A stretch of 64,000 bases of DNA from Gillisella taibaishanensis (GTDB lineage: Bacteria; Pseudomonadota; Alphaproteobacteria; Rhizobiales; Rhizobiaceae). Shown one piece after another: positions 35,375 to 44,462 of the stretch (its first letter is position 1; each line of letters starts with the position of its first letter). The stretch covers positions 62,001 through 126,000 of the forward strand of contig NZ_MKIN01000023.1 in the NCBI RefSeq assembly GCF_001938985.1. Reading direction: 5' to 3'. Made by a program: the position numbers and the translations under genes. A model generated the notes under the pieces. It ran no database searches. It worked only from the letters and a program-made list of their open reading frames with translations, and was not told where the DNA came from.

Positions 35375-37069
35375 TCACGCCGCGTTTTCGACTGCCCATT
35401 TGCGAAGGATCTTGGCGGCACGCTCTTCTGAGATTTCCACCATCCGCGCCAGGCGCCGTTCCGGCCCTTCCTTGACGCGACGGTTGAAGCCGCCATTCGG
35501 ATCGTTATCGAGAGCCAGAACATCGTCAGCGCTGTCGAAGCCGAAGTCGGAGCCGAAGCCATCCATTAGGCCACCACCACCGGCACCGGCATCAAGGCCA
35601 GGCGAGAAGTCGGGCAGTTCGAGACCGGCCACCGCGTCGCTGCCGCCTTCAAGCGCAGCAGCACCGCTGCCACCGCCCATAGAGCGAACCATCGGACGAA
35701 TGCCCATCCAGACAACCAGGAAGGCAACAGCCAGGAAGGCGAGCGAGTTGATGATGCCAGCCATATTGCGGCTGAGGATCTCAAACACGCCAGGACCGGT
35801 CGGTGCTTCGCTGAGCAGCTGGTTTTCAAGGAAGTCCATGGCCGTCAACGTCACGACATCGCCCCTGATATCGTCGAGGCCAGCTGCGGATTTCACGATC
35901 TTCTGCATTTCGGCAAGATAGGCATCGATCTTAGCCTGATCGACCGGTTCGCCGACCATGGTAGCGACCCGCTGCTTGTTGACCACAACAGCAACCGACA
36001 GCTTTTCGAGCTTATAGCCACTCTTGACGGTCGCAATGGTCTTGCTGTTGATCTCGTAGTTGGTCTGCTCTTCTTTTTTGTCCTGCTGGTCGGACGACTC
36101 AGGACCAGCTCCGCCGGACTGTGGCGCCGCCTGGGGAATATTCTGTTCTACGGTCGCTGCCGTGTCGGACTGGCGCTGCTGCGATTTCTGCGCTTCCTTG
36201 GTCGTGCGGGTCGAGCGCTCAACCTTAGAGTCGGGATCGTAGACCGTTTCCTGAATCTGCTGCTGGTCGGTGTTCAACTGCGCCGTGACGCTGGAGCGGA
36301 AATTGTCCATGCCGAGGAAAGGCGCCAGCGCCTTGTCGATATTGGATTCGATTTCCTGCTGGACCGACTGGGCAACGCCCAGATTGCGGTTAGCCACACC
36401 GCCCGTTTCATCACCGGATGCCAAGAGCTGGCCGGTCGAATCGAGAATGGTAACATCGTCGACTTCCAGGCCAGGAACCGCCGACGCAACCAGGTGGCGG
36501 ATCGAGGATGCGGATTTGCGTCCAGTCTCGTTGCTTGCCCGGATCATTACCGAGGCCGACGGCTTCTGCGCGCCGCGGCGGAAATTGCCGACGTCAGGCA
36601 TGACGATGTGGACACGCGCGGCAGCAATGCCGTTGATCTGTTGGATCGTGCGAGCGATTTCGCCTTCAAGCGCGCGGACCCGGGTCACTTCCTGCATGAA
36701 GGACGTCAAACCGAGGGAGCCGACATTGTCAAAGAGTTCATAGCCAGCATTGGTGCTATTCGGCAGGCCGCGCTCGGCCAGCAACAGCCGTGCCTTGCCG
36801 GTCATCCCGGCCTGGACCTGGATGCTTTTGCCATCGGTGCCGGTCTGGAACTGAACTCCAGCCTCTGCCAGTGCTATGCTGATCTGATTGACGTCTGTCG
36901 CCTCAAGGCCGACATACAGCGTTTCATAAGCAGGTTTGTTTACGAAAAATGCCGCGCCGATGACGAGCGCCACCGAGAGAACGCCGACACCGGCGAGCGT
37001 CCATAGCTTGGTTGGTCCCAAGGACGAAAGGTTCTTGAAGACCTGGAGTAGTTGATTGAACAGATTCAT
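35375..37069 (-). CDS. fliF: Flagellar MS-ring protein FliF
   Basis: 564 residues. FliF builds the membrane ring of the flagellar basal body. It has an N-terminal membrane helix at about 26-46 (LAGVGVLSVALVIGAAFF), ring-building motifs with ERGLPNSTNAGYELFD and EGEIARTIQQINGI, and a long, Gln/Ser/Glu-rich linker at about 300-345. A second helix is at about 430-455. The C-terminal tail (GPERRLARMVEISEERAAKILRKWA) binds FliG. ATG 37069 is preferred to an upstream TTG. It is a separate unit between terminators, downstream of the che operon. Confidence 0.95.
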   Translation of the reverse strand: MNLFNQLLQVFKNLSSLGPTKLWTLAGVGVLSVALVIGAAFFVNKPAYETLYVGLEATDVNQISIALAEAGVQFQTGTDGKSIQVQAGMTGKARLLLAERGLPNSTNAGYELFDNVGSLGLTSFMQEVTRVRALEGEIARTIQQINGIAAARVHIVMPDVGNFRRGAQKPSASVMIRASNETGRKSASSIRHLVASAVPGLEVDDVTILDSTGQLLASGDETGGVANRNLGVAQSVQQEIESNIDKALAPFLGMDNFRSSVTAQLNTDQQQIQETVYDPDSKVERSTRTTKEAQKSQQRQSDTAATVEQNIPQAAPQSGGAGPESSDQQDKKEEQTNYEINSKTIATVKSGYKLEKLSVAVVVNKQRVATMVGEPVDQAKIDAYLAEMQKIVKSAAGLDDIRGDVVTLTAMDFLENQLLSEAPTGPGVFEILSRNMAGIINSLAFLAVAFLVVWMGIRPMVRSMGGGSGAAALEGGSDAVAGLELPDFSPGLDAGAGGGGLMDGFGSDFGFDSADDVLALDNDPNGGFNRRVKEGPERRLARMVEISEERAAKILRKWAVENAA

Positions 37070-37389
37070 TCTGTCTCGCACCGTCAAAACTGAGGTTACG
37101 GCTTTTGGCCTGCGGCGACTCTAGGTCGCGAAGCTTGTGCGAGCGTTTCCTTTAGCAATGGCTGGAAAGGTCCAGCCACATAGGATGTAAAGCAAGATAA
37201 AACAGATATTTAAAGCCGTATTAACGCAGATGCATGCCTTGGAAGCATGGCGGTCTCAGCCAGGATTCCCGCGTTCTTGCCGCCTCGTCGCCCGAGATTC
37301 CAGGATGATTGCCGTCAAGTCCTGGTCCTGAAAACGAAGATCGCCCCGAATCGGAGCGATCGAATGCGCTGATGGCAATTTGTGATCCA
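37070..37389. other. Gap between cheT and fliF
   Basis: 320 bases without a credible gene. It contains the terminator of the che operon and must hold the fliF promoter. The part at 37170-37225 is A/T-rich (AAAGCAAGATAAAACAG, ATTTAAAGCCGTATTAA) and is the likeliest promoter site; I cannot assign boxes with certainty. Confidence 0.5.
37329..37361 (-). terminator. Putative terminator of the che operon
   Basis: GATCGC (37356-37361 on the minus strand) pairs with GCGATC (37339-37344); inner CCGA/TCGG bases extend the stem. TTCGTTTTC follows on the minus strand. It lies about 30 bases after the cheT stop. Confidence 0.6.
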
Positions 37390-37746
37390 TCAGAAAAAAT
37401 CGAAGTCTCCAGCAGCCTTGCTGAGCGGCTGTGAATGTCCGTGGCGAAGACCATCGCCCAACGCCTTCTGCATCTCGGCAAGCTTGACCAGACTGAGCGC
37501 GGTGGTCATGTCCACCTTCCAATCGTTGGAAACATCGGCCGTGATCGTGTCGATGAATTCAGCAAGCCCCCGGGATTTCTGAACGGCCAGATCGATGCCT
37601 TGCAGAACCTTCAACGTTTCAGGCGATTCCATCGCCTTATCGCCGCCGAGTTCCAGCAACTGCGGCTCGACGCGCTCAATAAGGTAGGCGACATCGTGAA
37701 GTTCAGTCACAACACGCATCAGAATTTCAGGCAGTGATTCTTCCAC
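37390..37746 (-). CDS. cheT: CheT-like chemotaxis protein (DXXXQ motif)
   Basis: 118 residues, all alpha-helical in appearance. It sits last in the che operon, where S. meliloti has cheT. S. meliloti CheT speeds dephosphorylation of CheY1 through a DXXXQ helix like that of CheZ and also binds CheR. Here DLAVQ (D52 to Q56) supplies this motif, in the helix GIDLAVQKSRGLAEFIDTI. The start is GTG at 37746 with GGAGG 8 bases upstream; a TTG five codons earlier overlaps the ribosome site and is unlikely. Unlike the other che genes it is separated from its neighbour cheD by a 279-base gap. Assignment rests on position, size and motif. Confidence 0.72.
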   Translation of the reverse strand: MEESLPEILMRVVTELHDVAYLIERVEPQLLELGGDKAMESPETLKVLQGIDLAVQKSRGLAEFIDTITADVSNDWKVDMTTALSLVKLAEMQKALGDGLRHGHSQPLSKAAGDFDFF

Positions 37747-37978
37747 GCTCGTGGCCTCCAATACAGACTCAGTCTTGCGGCATTTTTCTCCCGGAGTTCA
37801 TCGTAGCAATTACTCCGATACACTCCATGTCATTCTCTTTATTGTAGTTCGTACATACCCTATTCTGATGAACGTCAATTTCCAGTAAACCGAGAGCCAG
37901 AAGAAGAACATCACCTGTAGTTGAGCAGTCTTTTCATGGCAGCCTTGTCCGAAAACGTCGAACTGGCGACTACCCAAC

Positions 37979-38014
37979 TTATACGCAACGAGCACAAATC
38001 CGGATTGCGTATAA
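37979..38014. repeat. 10-base inverted repeat in the cheD-cheT gap
   Basis: TTATACGCAA (37979-37988) and TTGCGTATAA (38005-38014) are perfect inverted copies around 16 bases, starting 12 bases beyond the cheD stop. No T-run follows on the minus strand, so it may weaken rather than stop transcription into cheT, or bind a regulator. Confidence 0.6.
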
Positions 38015-38025
38015 AATAGGTTTTA

Positions 38026-38580
38026 TTAGAAAAACTCGATAGAGCTCTCGACGGGCTTTTCGACTTTGACCGGACGCTGTTCCATGGCCACGGTCTTCTG
38101 GGTTTCTGCTCCGGTCAGCGGGTACTGACGGGCACGACCACTCACGGGCCAAAACTCCAGTTTCCGTCCATGTTCCCCACCCGTGGAAGAGCCAACCACC
38201 TTGATGCCTTCGTCGCGCAGGAACTGCACCGCAAAGGCGGCATTCTGCTCGCCGACATTCGAGAAGGTGGCGATGGTCTTCGCACCACCGAAGATCTTGG
38301 CTTCCAGCCGATCACGGCGGGCGCCCTTCTTCAGTAGGCCGTTGATCAGAAGCTCCATCAGATGGACGCCATAGCGGGTCGCATCCCCGCCCCCCATGCC
38401 GGGATTTGCAGATCCCGGCAGGAGGAAATGGTTCATGCCGCCAACGCCTGCAATGGGATCACGTATGCATGCAGCCACGCAGGAACCCAGGATGGTTGAC
38501 AGCACGACACCAGGGTCGCTGACTACCTTGTACTCACCTTGAATAATATGGACCCTACGAGCCGCAGCTTCGTCACTCAT
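38026..38580 (-). CDS. cheD: Chemoreceptor glutamine deamidase CheD
   Basis: 184 residues. CheD deamidates glutamine residues of receptors. The catalytic residues fit: C34 in LGSCVAACI and H51 in [10 protein letters not shown], with the FGGA segment at about 96-99 and the [20 protein letters not shown] region. The C-terminus (about 160-184) is a charged extension. Its ATG overlaps the cheY2 stop by four bases. It is followed by a gap with an inverted repeat. Confidence 0.95.
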   Translation of the reverse strand: MSDEAAARRVHIIQGEYKVVSDPGVVLSTILGSCVAACIRDPIAGVGGMNHFLLPGSANPGMGGGDATRYGVHLMELLINGLLKKGARRDRLEAKIFGGAKTIATFSNVGEQNAAFAVQFLRDEGIKVVGSSTGGEHGRKLEFWPVSGRARQYPLTGAETQKTVAMEQRPVKVEKPVESSIEFF

Positions 38581-38966
38581 TTTAATGCTCCGAAAACAGC
38601 TTCGATGGCCGCCTTCATCTTCTCGATGGTAAACGGCTTGGCGAGAACGTTGTTAGCTCCCAATTGCGCCGCCTTCTGAACCAGCGCCCTATCCCCCTGC
38701 GCGGTCAGAATGATGAAGGCGGCCTTCTTCGTCGCCGGGTTGGCCCGAACCGCCTGCAGAAGGCCAAGCCCGTCCATCTTCGGCATGTTGAAGTCCGAAA
38801 TCACCAGGTGGTGGGGCTGCTGGGCCATGATCTTCATGCCCTGCTCACCATCGCCGGCGGCCGTGATCTGCTTGAATCCAAGCTGGGTCAGTGCGTCGCT
38901 GAGAAGCAGACGGCTGGTCACCTGGTCGTCCACAATCAGGACCTTAATTTTTTCAGCTATTGACAT
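38577..38966 (-). CDS. cheY2: Chemotaxis response regulator CheY2 (motor type)
   Basis: 129 residues, single receiver domain. Phosphorylation site D58 ([10 protein letters not shown]), acidic pocket D13/D14, switch T88 (LTAQGD), conserved K110 (AKPF). In S. meliloti the CheY encoded between cheB and cheD is CheY2, which binds the motor and slows it, while CheY1 is a phosphate sink. The role is transferred by operon position. It overlaps cheB by one base (TAATG) and cheD by four. Confidence 0.93.
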   Translation of the reverse strand: MSIAEKIKVLIVDDQVTSRLLLSDALTQLGFKQITAAGDGEQGMKIMAQQPHHLVISDFNMPKMDGLGLLQAVRANPATKKAAFIILTAQGDRALVQKAAQLGANNVLAKPFTIEKMKAAIEAVFGALK

Positions 38967-40015
38967 TATTCGTAACCTTCTTTCCGTGCGGCCGTTAGTT
39001 TGAGAATTTCTTCGCCGATTGAGCCAAGCGGCAATTGATGCTCGACAGCACCCAGTTCATGGGCGACGCGAGGCATGCCATAGACCACACAGGTCTTTTC
39101 GTTCTGCCCTATGGTCCGCGCCCCTGCACTTCGCATTTTGAGCAATCCAGACGCTCCATCGCGCCCCATACCCGTCAGTATGACCCCGACAGCATTGCGT
39201 CCAGCCAATTCCGCCACCGAGTCGAAGAGAACATCGACCGAAGGCCGATGGCCGTTGACCGGAGAAGATTCCAGCAAACGGCAGCTTGGCGCGGAGGCAT
39301 TCACCACCTGCAGATGCCGCTCGCCACCGGGTGCGAGATAGATCTTGCCGATCTGCAATCTTGCACCATCGGTTGCTTCCTCGACGACAGGAGCGCACAG
39401 CCGGTTCAACCTCTCCGCAAAGCTCTTGGTGAAGGTTGGTGGCATATGTTGCGTAATGACCGTCGGCGGACAATTGCGTGGAAACTTCTGGAGCACAGCA
39501 ATCAAGGCTTCGACACCGCCGGTCGACGAACCGATTGCCACGATCTTGCGCCCGACCCTGAAATCTGGCGCAGGTGCAGTGACCGTTGCTGCGGCAGGCC
39601 CCGTCGACCTGATTGGCCGGCGCTGCGAACGGGCAGCCGCCTTGACCTTCTCCGCGAGATCGCCGAACGGACGTGGCTCACCGGGCATTGGCTTACCGAC
39701 GCAGTCGAAAGCGCCGATTTCGAGCGCGGCAAGCGTCGCTTCAGCACCCCTATGGGTCATGGTCGAGACCATGATCACAGGCATGGGCCGCAGCCGCATG
39801 ATCTTTTCCAGGAACTCGAGGCCGTTCATGTTCGGCATTTCAATGTCGAGGGTAACGACATCGGGATTGAGTTCTTTGATGGCCGCGCGCGCTTCCATGG
39901 CGTCCTTGGCCTGGCCAATGACGCTGACTTCCGGATCGGAATTCAAAACCGCGGTGATCAACCCACGCATGGTCGGGCTGTCGTCAACGACGAGAACGCG
40001 AGCTGCTGATGTCAT
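38966..40015 (-). CDS. cheB: Chemoreceptor methylesterase/deamidase CheB
   Basis: 349 residues. Receiver domain with D57 ([11 protein letters not shown]) joined by a linker (about 130-150) to the methylesterase domain. The catalytic triad falls at S164 (GSSTGG), H190 (TQHMPP) and D286 (GMGRDG), the same numbers as in the enteric enzyme. It removes methyl groups from receptor glutamates after phosphorylation by CheA. Start at 40015 overlaps the cheR stop by four bases. Confidence 0.97.
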   Translation of the reverse strand: MTSAARVLVVDDSPTMRGLITAVLNSDPEVSVIGQAKDAMEARAAIKELNPDVVTLDIEMPNMNGLEFLEKIMRLRPMPVIMVSTMTHRGAEATLAALEIGAFDCVGKPMPGEPRPFGDLAEKVKAAARSQRRPIRSTGPAAATVTAPAPDFRVGRKIVAIGSSTGGVEALIAVLQKFPRNCPPTVITQHMPPTFTKSFAERLNRLCAPVVEEATDGARLQIGKIYLAPGGERHLQVVNASAPSCRLLESSPVNGHRPSVDVLFDSVAELAGRNAVGVILTGMGRDGASGLLKMRSAGARTIGQNEKTCVVYGMPRVAHELGAVEHQLPLGSIGEEILKLTAARKEGYE

Positions 40016-40920
40016 GCTTTGCGCCCTCCAGTCTTGCCGGTATATTTGTAGGTCGTGATACCGATGTTATCGAACAGGTTCTTCGGATCGCCCGATACGC
40101 GCTCGGAATGGCCGATATACAGATGACCGCCCTCCGGCAATAATCCGGCGAAACGAGACCATATCTTCACCTGGGTCGGCTCGTCGAAATAGATCACAAC
40201 GTTCCGGCAGAAAATCACATCGAACGGCCCCTTGAGCGGCCACTGCGCCATCAGATTCAACTCGTTGAAGGTAATCAGCTTCTTCAGCTTGTCATCGACC
40301 TGGAACTTACGGCGTCCGCCAATATCGACTTCACGGAACCATTGCTTGCGCATGGCCGGGCTGATGGTTTCAAGCGCGGTCTCGTCATAGGCACCTGCCC
40401 GAGCAAGCGCCAGGATCTTCGGATCGATATCGGTTGCCAGGATACGGAAGTCGTAATCTGCAGCATTCGGCAACAACGACAGGACCGTCAACGCGATCGA
40501 ATAAGGTTCCTGGCCGTCGGAACAGGCGGCCGACCAGATCCGCACCCGGCCCCCGGATTTAGCGCGGTTGATAAGCCCCGGCAGCACCTCGGTGCGCAGA
40601 TGGTCGAAGTGATGGTTTTCGCGGAAGAAGCGAGTGAAATTCGTTGTCAGATGCGACAGCATCTCGCGCCGCGCTGCTGCCCCCTCCTGCGAGGAGACAA
40701 GTGCGCAATATTCGCGAAAACCGCGCAAACCCAGATTGCGGATGTGTTTCGACAGCCTGGAATAGACCAAGGAAGCCTTGGAGTCGTTCAGCGCAATCCC
40801 CGCATCGGCGTAAATCATGGCAGCGATCTCGTTGAGATCGCGCCGTGTCAGCGGATACTCGCCGCTGGCCATGACTTCGTCGTCCGATTGGCGGCTCTGC
40901 GCAGAAAAGGTCGATATCAT
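40012..40920 (-). CDS. cheR: Chemoreceptor methyltransferase CheR
   Basis: 302 residues. It transfers methyl groups from SAM to receptor glutamates. N-terminal helical domain (about 20-95) with [22 protein letters not shown], then the SAM-binding domain with [39 protein letters not shown] and the [10 protein letters not shown] motif. Start and end overlap its neighbours by four bases. Neither receptor in this window ends in the NWETF-type CheR-tethering pentapeptide. Confidence 0.96.
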   Translation of the reverse strand: MISTFSAQSRQSDDEVMASGEYPLTRRDLNEIAAMIYADAGIALNDSKASLVYSRLSKHIRNLGLRGFREYCALVSSQEGAAARREMLSHLTTNFTRFFRENHHFDHLRTEVLPGLINRAKSGGRVRIWSAACSDGQEPYSIALTVLSLLPNAADYDFRILATDIDPKILALARAGAYDETALETISPAMRKQWFREVDIGGRRKFQVDDKLKKLITFNELNLMAQWPLKGPFDVIFCRNVVIYFDEPTQVKIWSRFAGLLPEGGHLYIGHSERVSGDPKNLFDNIGITTYKYTGKTGGRKA

Positions 40921-41384
40921 GCCGCTTCACTTTCCGCTTCTGAGAAAAGGCCTGCCAGCTCGATCAAACAGATCATCCGCTTGTCGATGGCAAGTATCCC
41001 CCGTGCATATTGACGCTCGAGGTCCGAAGAGACCTCGGGCATCGGCTGTATCGTCTCGTCTGTCACAGTCAGGACATCGGACACGGCGTCGACCAGAAGA
41101 CCGACGACTTTCGTCTTGGTCTGAACGACAATGATAACATGGCGCACGGTCGGTTCGGTCCGTCTCAGGCCAAGCCGCACCGCCAGGTCGACGATCGGCA
41201 GGACGGCACCACGCAAGTTGATGACGCCGACCACGTAATGCGGAGAATGCGGCAATGGCATTGCGGGGGTCCATCCACGGATTTCCCGCACCTGCATGAT
41301 ATTGACGCAAAACTCTTGATCACCGATACGGAACGCGATCAGATCGCGATTGCCCTGGACGATGTTTTTGACCGCATTCGACAT
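40917..41384 (-). CDS. cheW: Chemotaxis coupling protein CheW
   Basis: 155 residues. It links CheA to receptors. The CheW fold motifs are visible: DLIAFRIGDQEFCVNIMQVREI, VVGVINLRGAVLPIVDL and VDAVSDVLTV. It lies 4 bases after cheA and overlaps cheR by four bases. A second cheW in this window (59649-60128) shares the EFCV...TTIREIRGW layout. Confidence 0.96.
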   Translation of the reverse strand: MSNAVKNIVQGNRDLIAFRIGDQEFCVNIMQVREIRGWTPAMPLPHSPHYVVGVINLRGAVLPIVDLAVRLGLRRTEPTVRHVIIVVQTKTKVVGLLVDAVSDVLTVTDETIQPMPEVSSDLERQYARGILAIDKRMICLIELAGLFSEAESEAA

Positions 41385-41388
41385 GAGA

Positions 41389-43653
41389 CTATCCTGCGAC
41401 AGCTAACGACATTTCCTGCTTGAGTGACTGACCGCGCGAGGCAGCGACGACAGCATCCACGTCCAGGATGAGAGCCACACGGCCGTCGCCCAGAATGGTT
41501 GCCGCGGCAATGCCGGGCACATGGGTATAGTTTGCTTCGAGGCTCTTGATCACGACCTGGCGCTGACCTTGGATGGCATCGACCATCAAGGCACGCTGAC
41601 CGCCACCTTCGGATTCCACCAGGAGCGCAACGCCGTCGATCGGGTTGGCCTGCACCGAGCGGAAATTCAGGATCCGGCCGACGTCTACCAGAGGGCAGAA
41701 GCTGTTGCGGATCGAAATCAGCCGCTGGTTGGCACCAAAGGAATGGATGTTCTGGGCTTCCGGCTGCAGGGTTTCGACAATCGCGGTCAGCGGCACGACC
41801 AGGGTTTGGCCGGCAACGGTCACGACCATGCCATCCAGAACTGCAAGCGTCAGCGGAAGGCTCATGGTGAAGGTAGAGCCATGGCCCGGACGCGAGCTGA
41901 TCGAGATACGGCCGCCCAGCGCCTGGATCGAGCGCTTCACAACGTCCATACCAACGCCGCGACCGGAAATGTCGGAGATCTTGTCGGCGGTTGAGAAGCC
42001 CGGCATGAAGATCAGATTGTCGATTTCTTCATCCGAGAGATTGGCATCCGCTGGGATGATGTCGTTATCGATAGCTTTCTGACGCACCCGTTCGCGATTG
42101 ATACCGGCACCGTCATCGACAAGTTCGATGACAATACGGCCAGAACGATGCTTTGCCGTCAGTTTAACAGTACCTTCGGGGTTCTTACCGGCGGCAGTAC
42201 GCTTTTCCGGCGTCTCGATACCGTGGTCGACGGCGTTACGGATCATGTGGGTCAGCGGCTCGGCCAGCTTATCGATGACCGTCTTGTCCACTTCGGTGTT
42301 TTCACCTTCCGTCACCAGACGGATGGACTTGCCGACCATGTCCGCAACTTCACGAACGATACGTGACATGCGCTGGAAGACCGGCTTGACCGGCTGCGCG
42401 CGGATCGCCATGACCGAGTCCTGGATCTCGCGGGTCAGCTGCTGCAGTTCTTCCAGGCCCATATTGATCGAGGACGTGCCGTTTGCATCGTTCTCGATAA
42501 CGCTCTGGGAGAGCATGGCCTGGTTGATGACGAGTTCGCCTACCAGATTGATCAGGCGGTCGACGCGGTCGAGATCGACGCGGATCGTCTGGCCTGCGGC
42601 AGAATTTGCCTGGTTCTGGGCGGCTGCGGCTGCTGCGGCCGCCGCTGCGGCAGCGCTCGGCGATTCCTTCTTTTCCCGGGCAGCACCGGCCAGCTTGACC
42701 ACCTTGCTGGCGGTATCGGCGGCTTCGACTGCTTCGGCAACCAGATCGGCACCGTTGTCTTCGACCTCTGCGCCGGTGTCGTCATCGAGAGCCGACAGAT
42801 CGAAAGGCACGGGAGTCATTGGCAACTCTTCGGTGCCATCGCTCGCCGAGACTTCCTGCTCCTTGACTTCAAGATCGCAGTCCCACTCAGCGAATTCAAA
42901 GATGGTTCTGACGCCATCTTCGCCCTTTTCGCTCTTCACCAGGATCTTCCAGAAGAAATAGGCTTCTTCGGGATCAAGGGATTCGAGCGTCGGAACGGCG
43001 CTGGTATTGCAGTTCAGGCTGACTTCACCAATGCGCGACAGATCGCGCAGAAGCAGCGTCGCATCGTTGCCCTTGGCATAAAGATCGCGGCGCGGCTTGA
43101 ATGTGACTTCCAGCGTCGCAGGCGCGATCGGCGGCTCTTCTTCGGAGAATTCGTCGAAAGAGAAGGGGATCGGCGCAAAACCGCTGTCGTCAGTAGGAGC
43201 TGCGGCAGGCGCAGGCTTTGCAGCCGCCTTTGCAGGAGCCGCAGCTGGCGCGCCGGATGAGGAGGGAAGTTCACCCTTGGCCAGAGCTTCCAGTTCCTTG
43301 ACGAGGCCGCTCGAGCGCGAGGGATCAACGCTACCGCCGTCACGGGAGGCATTGGTCAGGTCGGCGAGTACGTCAGCCGACTTGAGCATCACCTTCATGA
43401 CTTCGACGCCCGGCTCCAACTTATTGGAACGAACACAATCAAGAGTGGTCTCAAAAACGTGAGCGAAGGCAACGAGATCGTCCAGACCGAACGCGCCTGC
43501 GCCTCCCTTGATGGAGTGAACGGCACGGAATACGGCATTCACCGTTTCCGGGTCACGATCCCCATCGTTCATTTTCAGAAGACCGGATTCCAGTTCTGCG
43601 AGCTGTTCTTCGCATTCCTGAAAAAAGATCTCTTTGATTTCGTTCATATCCAT
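41389..43653 (-). CDS. cheA: Chemotaxis histidine kinase CheA
   Basis: 754 residues. Hpt domain (about 1-105) with phosphorylated H46 in AVHSIKGGAGAFG; a P2-like CheY-binding segment (about 185-275); the acidic and alanine-rich linker with a run of twelve alanines (near 335-346). It continues with the dimerisation helices (about 360-420), the ATPase domain with the N-box HMIRNAVDHGIE and the G-boxes DDGAGIN and GRGVGMDVV, and the CheW-like regulatory domain (about 605-745). The Hpt-linker arrangement equals the S. meliloti CheA layout. It starts 15 bases after the cheY1 stop. Confidence 0.97.
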   Translation of the reverse strand: MDMNEIKEIFFQECEEQLAELESGLLKMNDGDRDPETVNAVFRAVHSIKGGAGAFGLDDLVAFAHVFETTLDCVRSNKLEPGVEVMKVMLKSADVLADLTNASRDGGSVDPSRSSGLVKELEALAKGELPSSSGAPAAAPAKAAAKPAPAAAPTDDSGFAPIPFSFDEFSEEEPPIAPATLEVTFKPRRDLYAKGNDATLLLRDLSRIGEVSLNCNTSAVPTLESLDPEEAYFFWKILVKSEKGEDGVRTIFEFAEWDCDLEVKEQEVSASDGTEELPMTPVPFDLSALDDDTGAEVEDNGADLVAEAVEAADTASKVVKLAGAAREKKESPSAAAAAAAAAAAAQNQANSAAGQTIRVDLDRVDRLINLVGELVINQAMLSQSVIENDANGTSSINMGLEELQQLTREIQDSVMAIRAQPVKPVFQRMSRIVREVADMVGKSIRLVTEGENTEVDKTVIDKLAEPLTHMIRNAVDHGIETPEKRTAAGKNPEGTVKLTAKHRSGRIVIELVDDGAGINRERVRQKAIDNDIIPADANLSDEEIDNLIFMPGFSTADKISDISGRGVGMDVVKRSIQALGGRISISSRPGHGSTFTMSLPLTLAVLDGMVVTVAGQTLVVPLTAIVETLQPEAQNIHSFGANQRLISIRNSFCPLVDVGRILNFRSVQANPIDGVALLVESEGGGQRALMVDAIQGQRQVVIKSLEANYTHVPGIAAATILGDGRVALILDVDAVVAASRGQSLKQEMSLAVAG

Positions 43654-43668
43654 CGAAGTCAGACCCCG

Positions 43669-44034
43669 TTAGGCGGTTACACGTTCAATCGCATCGATCA
43701 GTTTCGTCGGGTCGAAGGGCTTGACGATCCAACCGGTGGCGCCAGCTTGGCGAGCCCGGTTCTTCTTCTCCGCATCGCTTTCGGTCGTCAGCACGAGAAT
43801 CGGCACGGCGCGATACTTCTCGTTGCGACGAACCCCTTCGATGAAACCAAAGCCGTCGAGACGGGGCATGTTGATGTCCGTGACGATCACGTCAGGATTG
43901 CATTCTTCAAGCACTTCGAGGCCTTCGACACCGTCTTCAGCCTGGATCGTCTCGAAACCCGCATTGTTGAGGGTAACGAGCAACATGTTGCGGATGGTTC
44001 TGGAATCATCCACGGTTAATACTTTCTTTTTCAT
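43669..44034 (-). CDS. cheY1: Chemotaxis response regulator CheY1 (phosphate sink type)
   Basis: 121 residues. Receiver with D53 (VTDINMPRLDG), acidic pocket D9/D10, switch T83 (LTTESD) and K105 (VKPFDP). Position between cheS and cheA matches CheY1 of S. meliloti, which drains phosphate from CheA and CheY2. It overlaps cheS by four bases. The function of sink rather than motor binding is inferred from operon position. Confidence 0.93.
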   Translation of the reverse strand: MKKKVLTVDDSRTIRNMLLVTLNNAGFETIQAEDGVEGLEVLEECNPDVIVTDINMPRLDGFGFIEGVRRNEKYRAVPILVLTTESDAEKKNRARQAGATGWIVKPFDPTKLIDAIERVTA

Positions 44035-44327
44035 TGCCGGATCTCCGCGATCAGTTGATCGTTGTTCAAGCCCAAGAGCTGAATAGTTTTGTTAAAAGCG
44101 TCTGACGCCTGCTTGATCGAAAACGTATGCTTGTCTTCTTCCCAGGTCTTTGCGCCCGACACGAGTACCTGGGCGCACAGAGCTCCCATGCGCTCAACGC
44201 CGGATGCGTCGATCTCTAGTGCCCCTCCCCGCATGGACAGAAGCTTGTCCTTGAGCTGAGACGCTTCATTCAAGTCCAGCACCGATGCCAGCTTAAGCTG
44301 TGCCGGTGCGCCTTTCTTGCTCGCCAT
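44031..44327 (-). CDS. cheS: STAS-domain chemotaxis protein CheS
   Basis: 98 residues. A STAS (anti-sigma antagonist) fold: LKLASVLDLNEASQLKDKLLS, then ALEIDASGVERMGALCAQVL with the serine of the phospho-site loop. In S. meliloti CheS binds CheA and improves the CheY1 phosphate sink; the role is transferred by position between the receptor gene and cheY1. ATG 44327 has an AGGGA site. The upstream stretch of the open frame is not conserved-looking. It overlaps cheY1 by four bases. Confidence 0.88.
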   Translation of the reverse strand: MASKKGAPAQLKLASVLDLNEASQLKDKLLSMRGGALEIDASGVERMGALCAQVLVSGAKTWEEDKHTFSIKQASDAFNKTIQLLGLNNDQLIAEIRQ

Positions 44328-44462
44328 AGACTGTTTCCCTACTGTTTCTCTCTGTAGTCCCCTGAAGGGTCTGACGGTTAAAAACTCCCGCTTCTCCGGC
44401 ACGGAAAGCAGTTTTCACCCGGAACCTCGGTCTGTTGTATAAGAGGTAAGTAAATAAACCGC

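Noticed and set aside
37810-37995. 61-codon frame in the cheT-cheD gap
   Set aside because: No ribosome site, odd composition and no recognisable motif; the gap seems regulatory.
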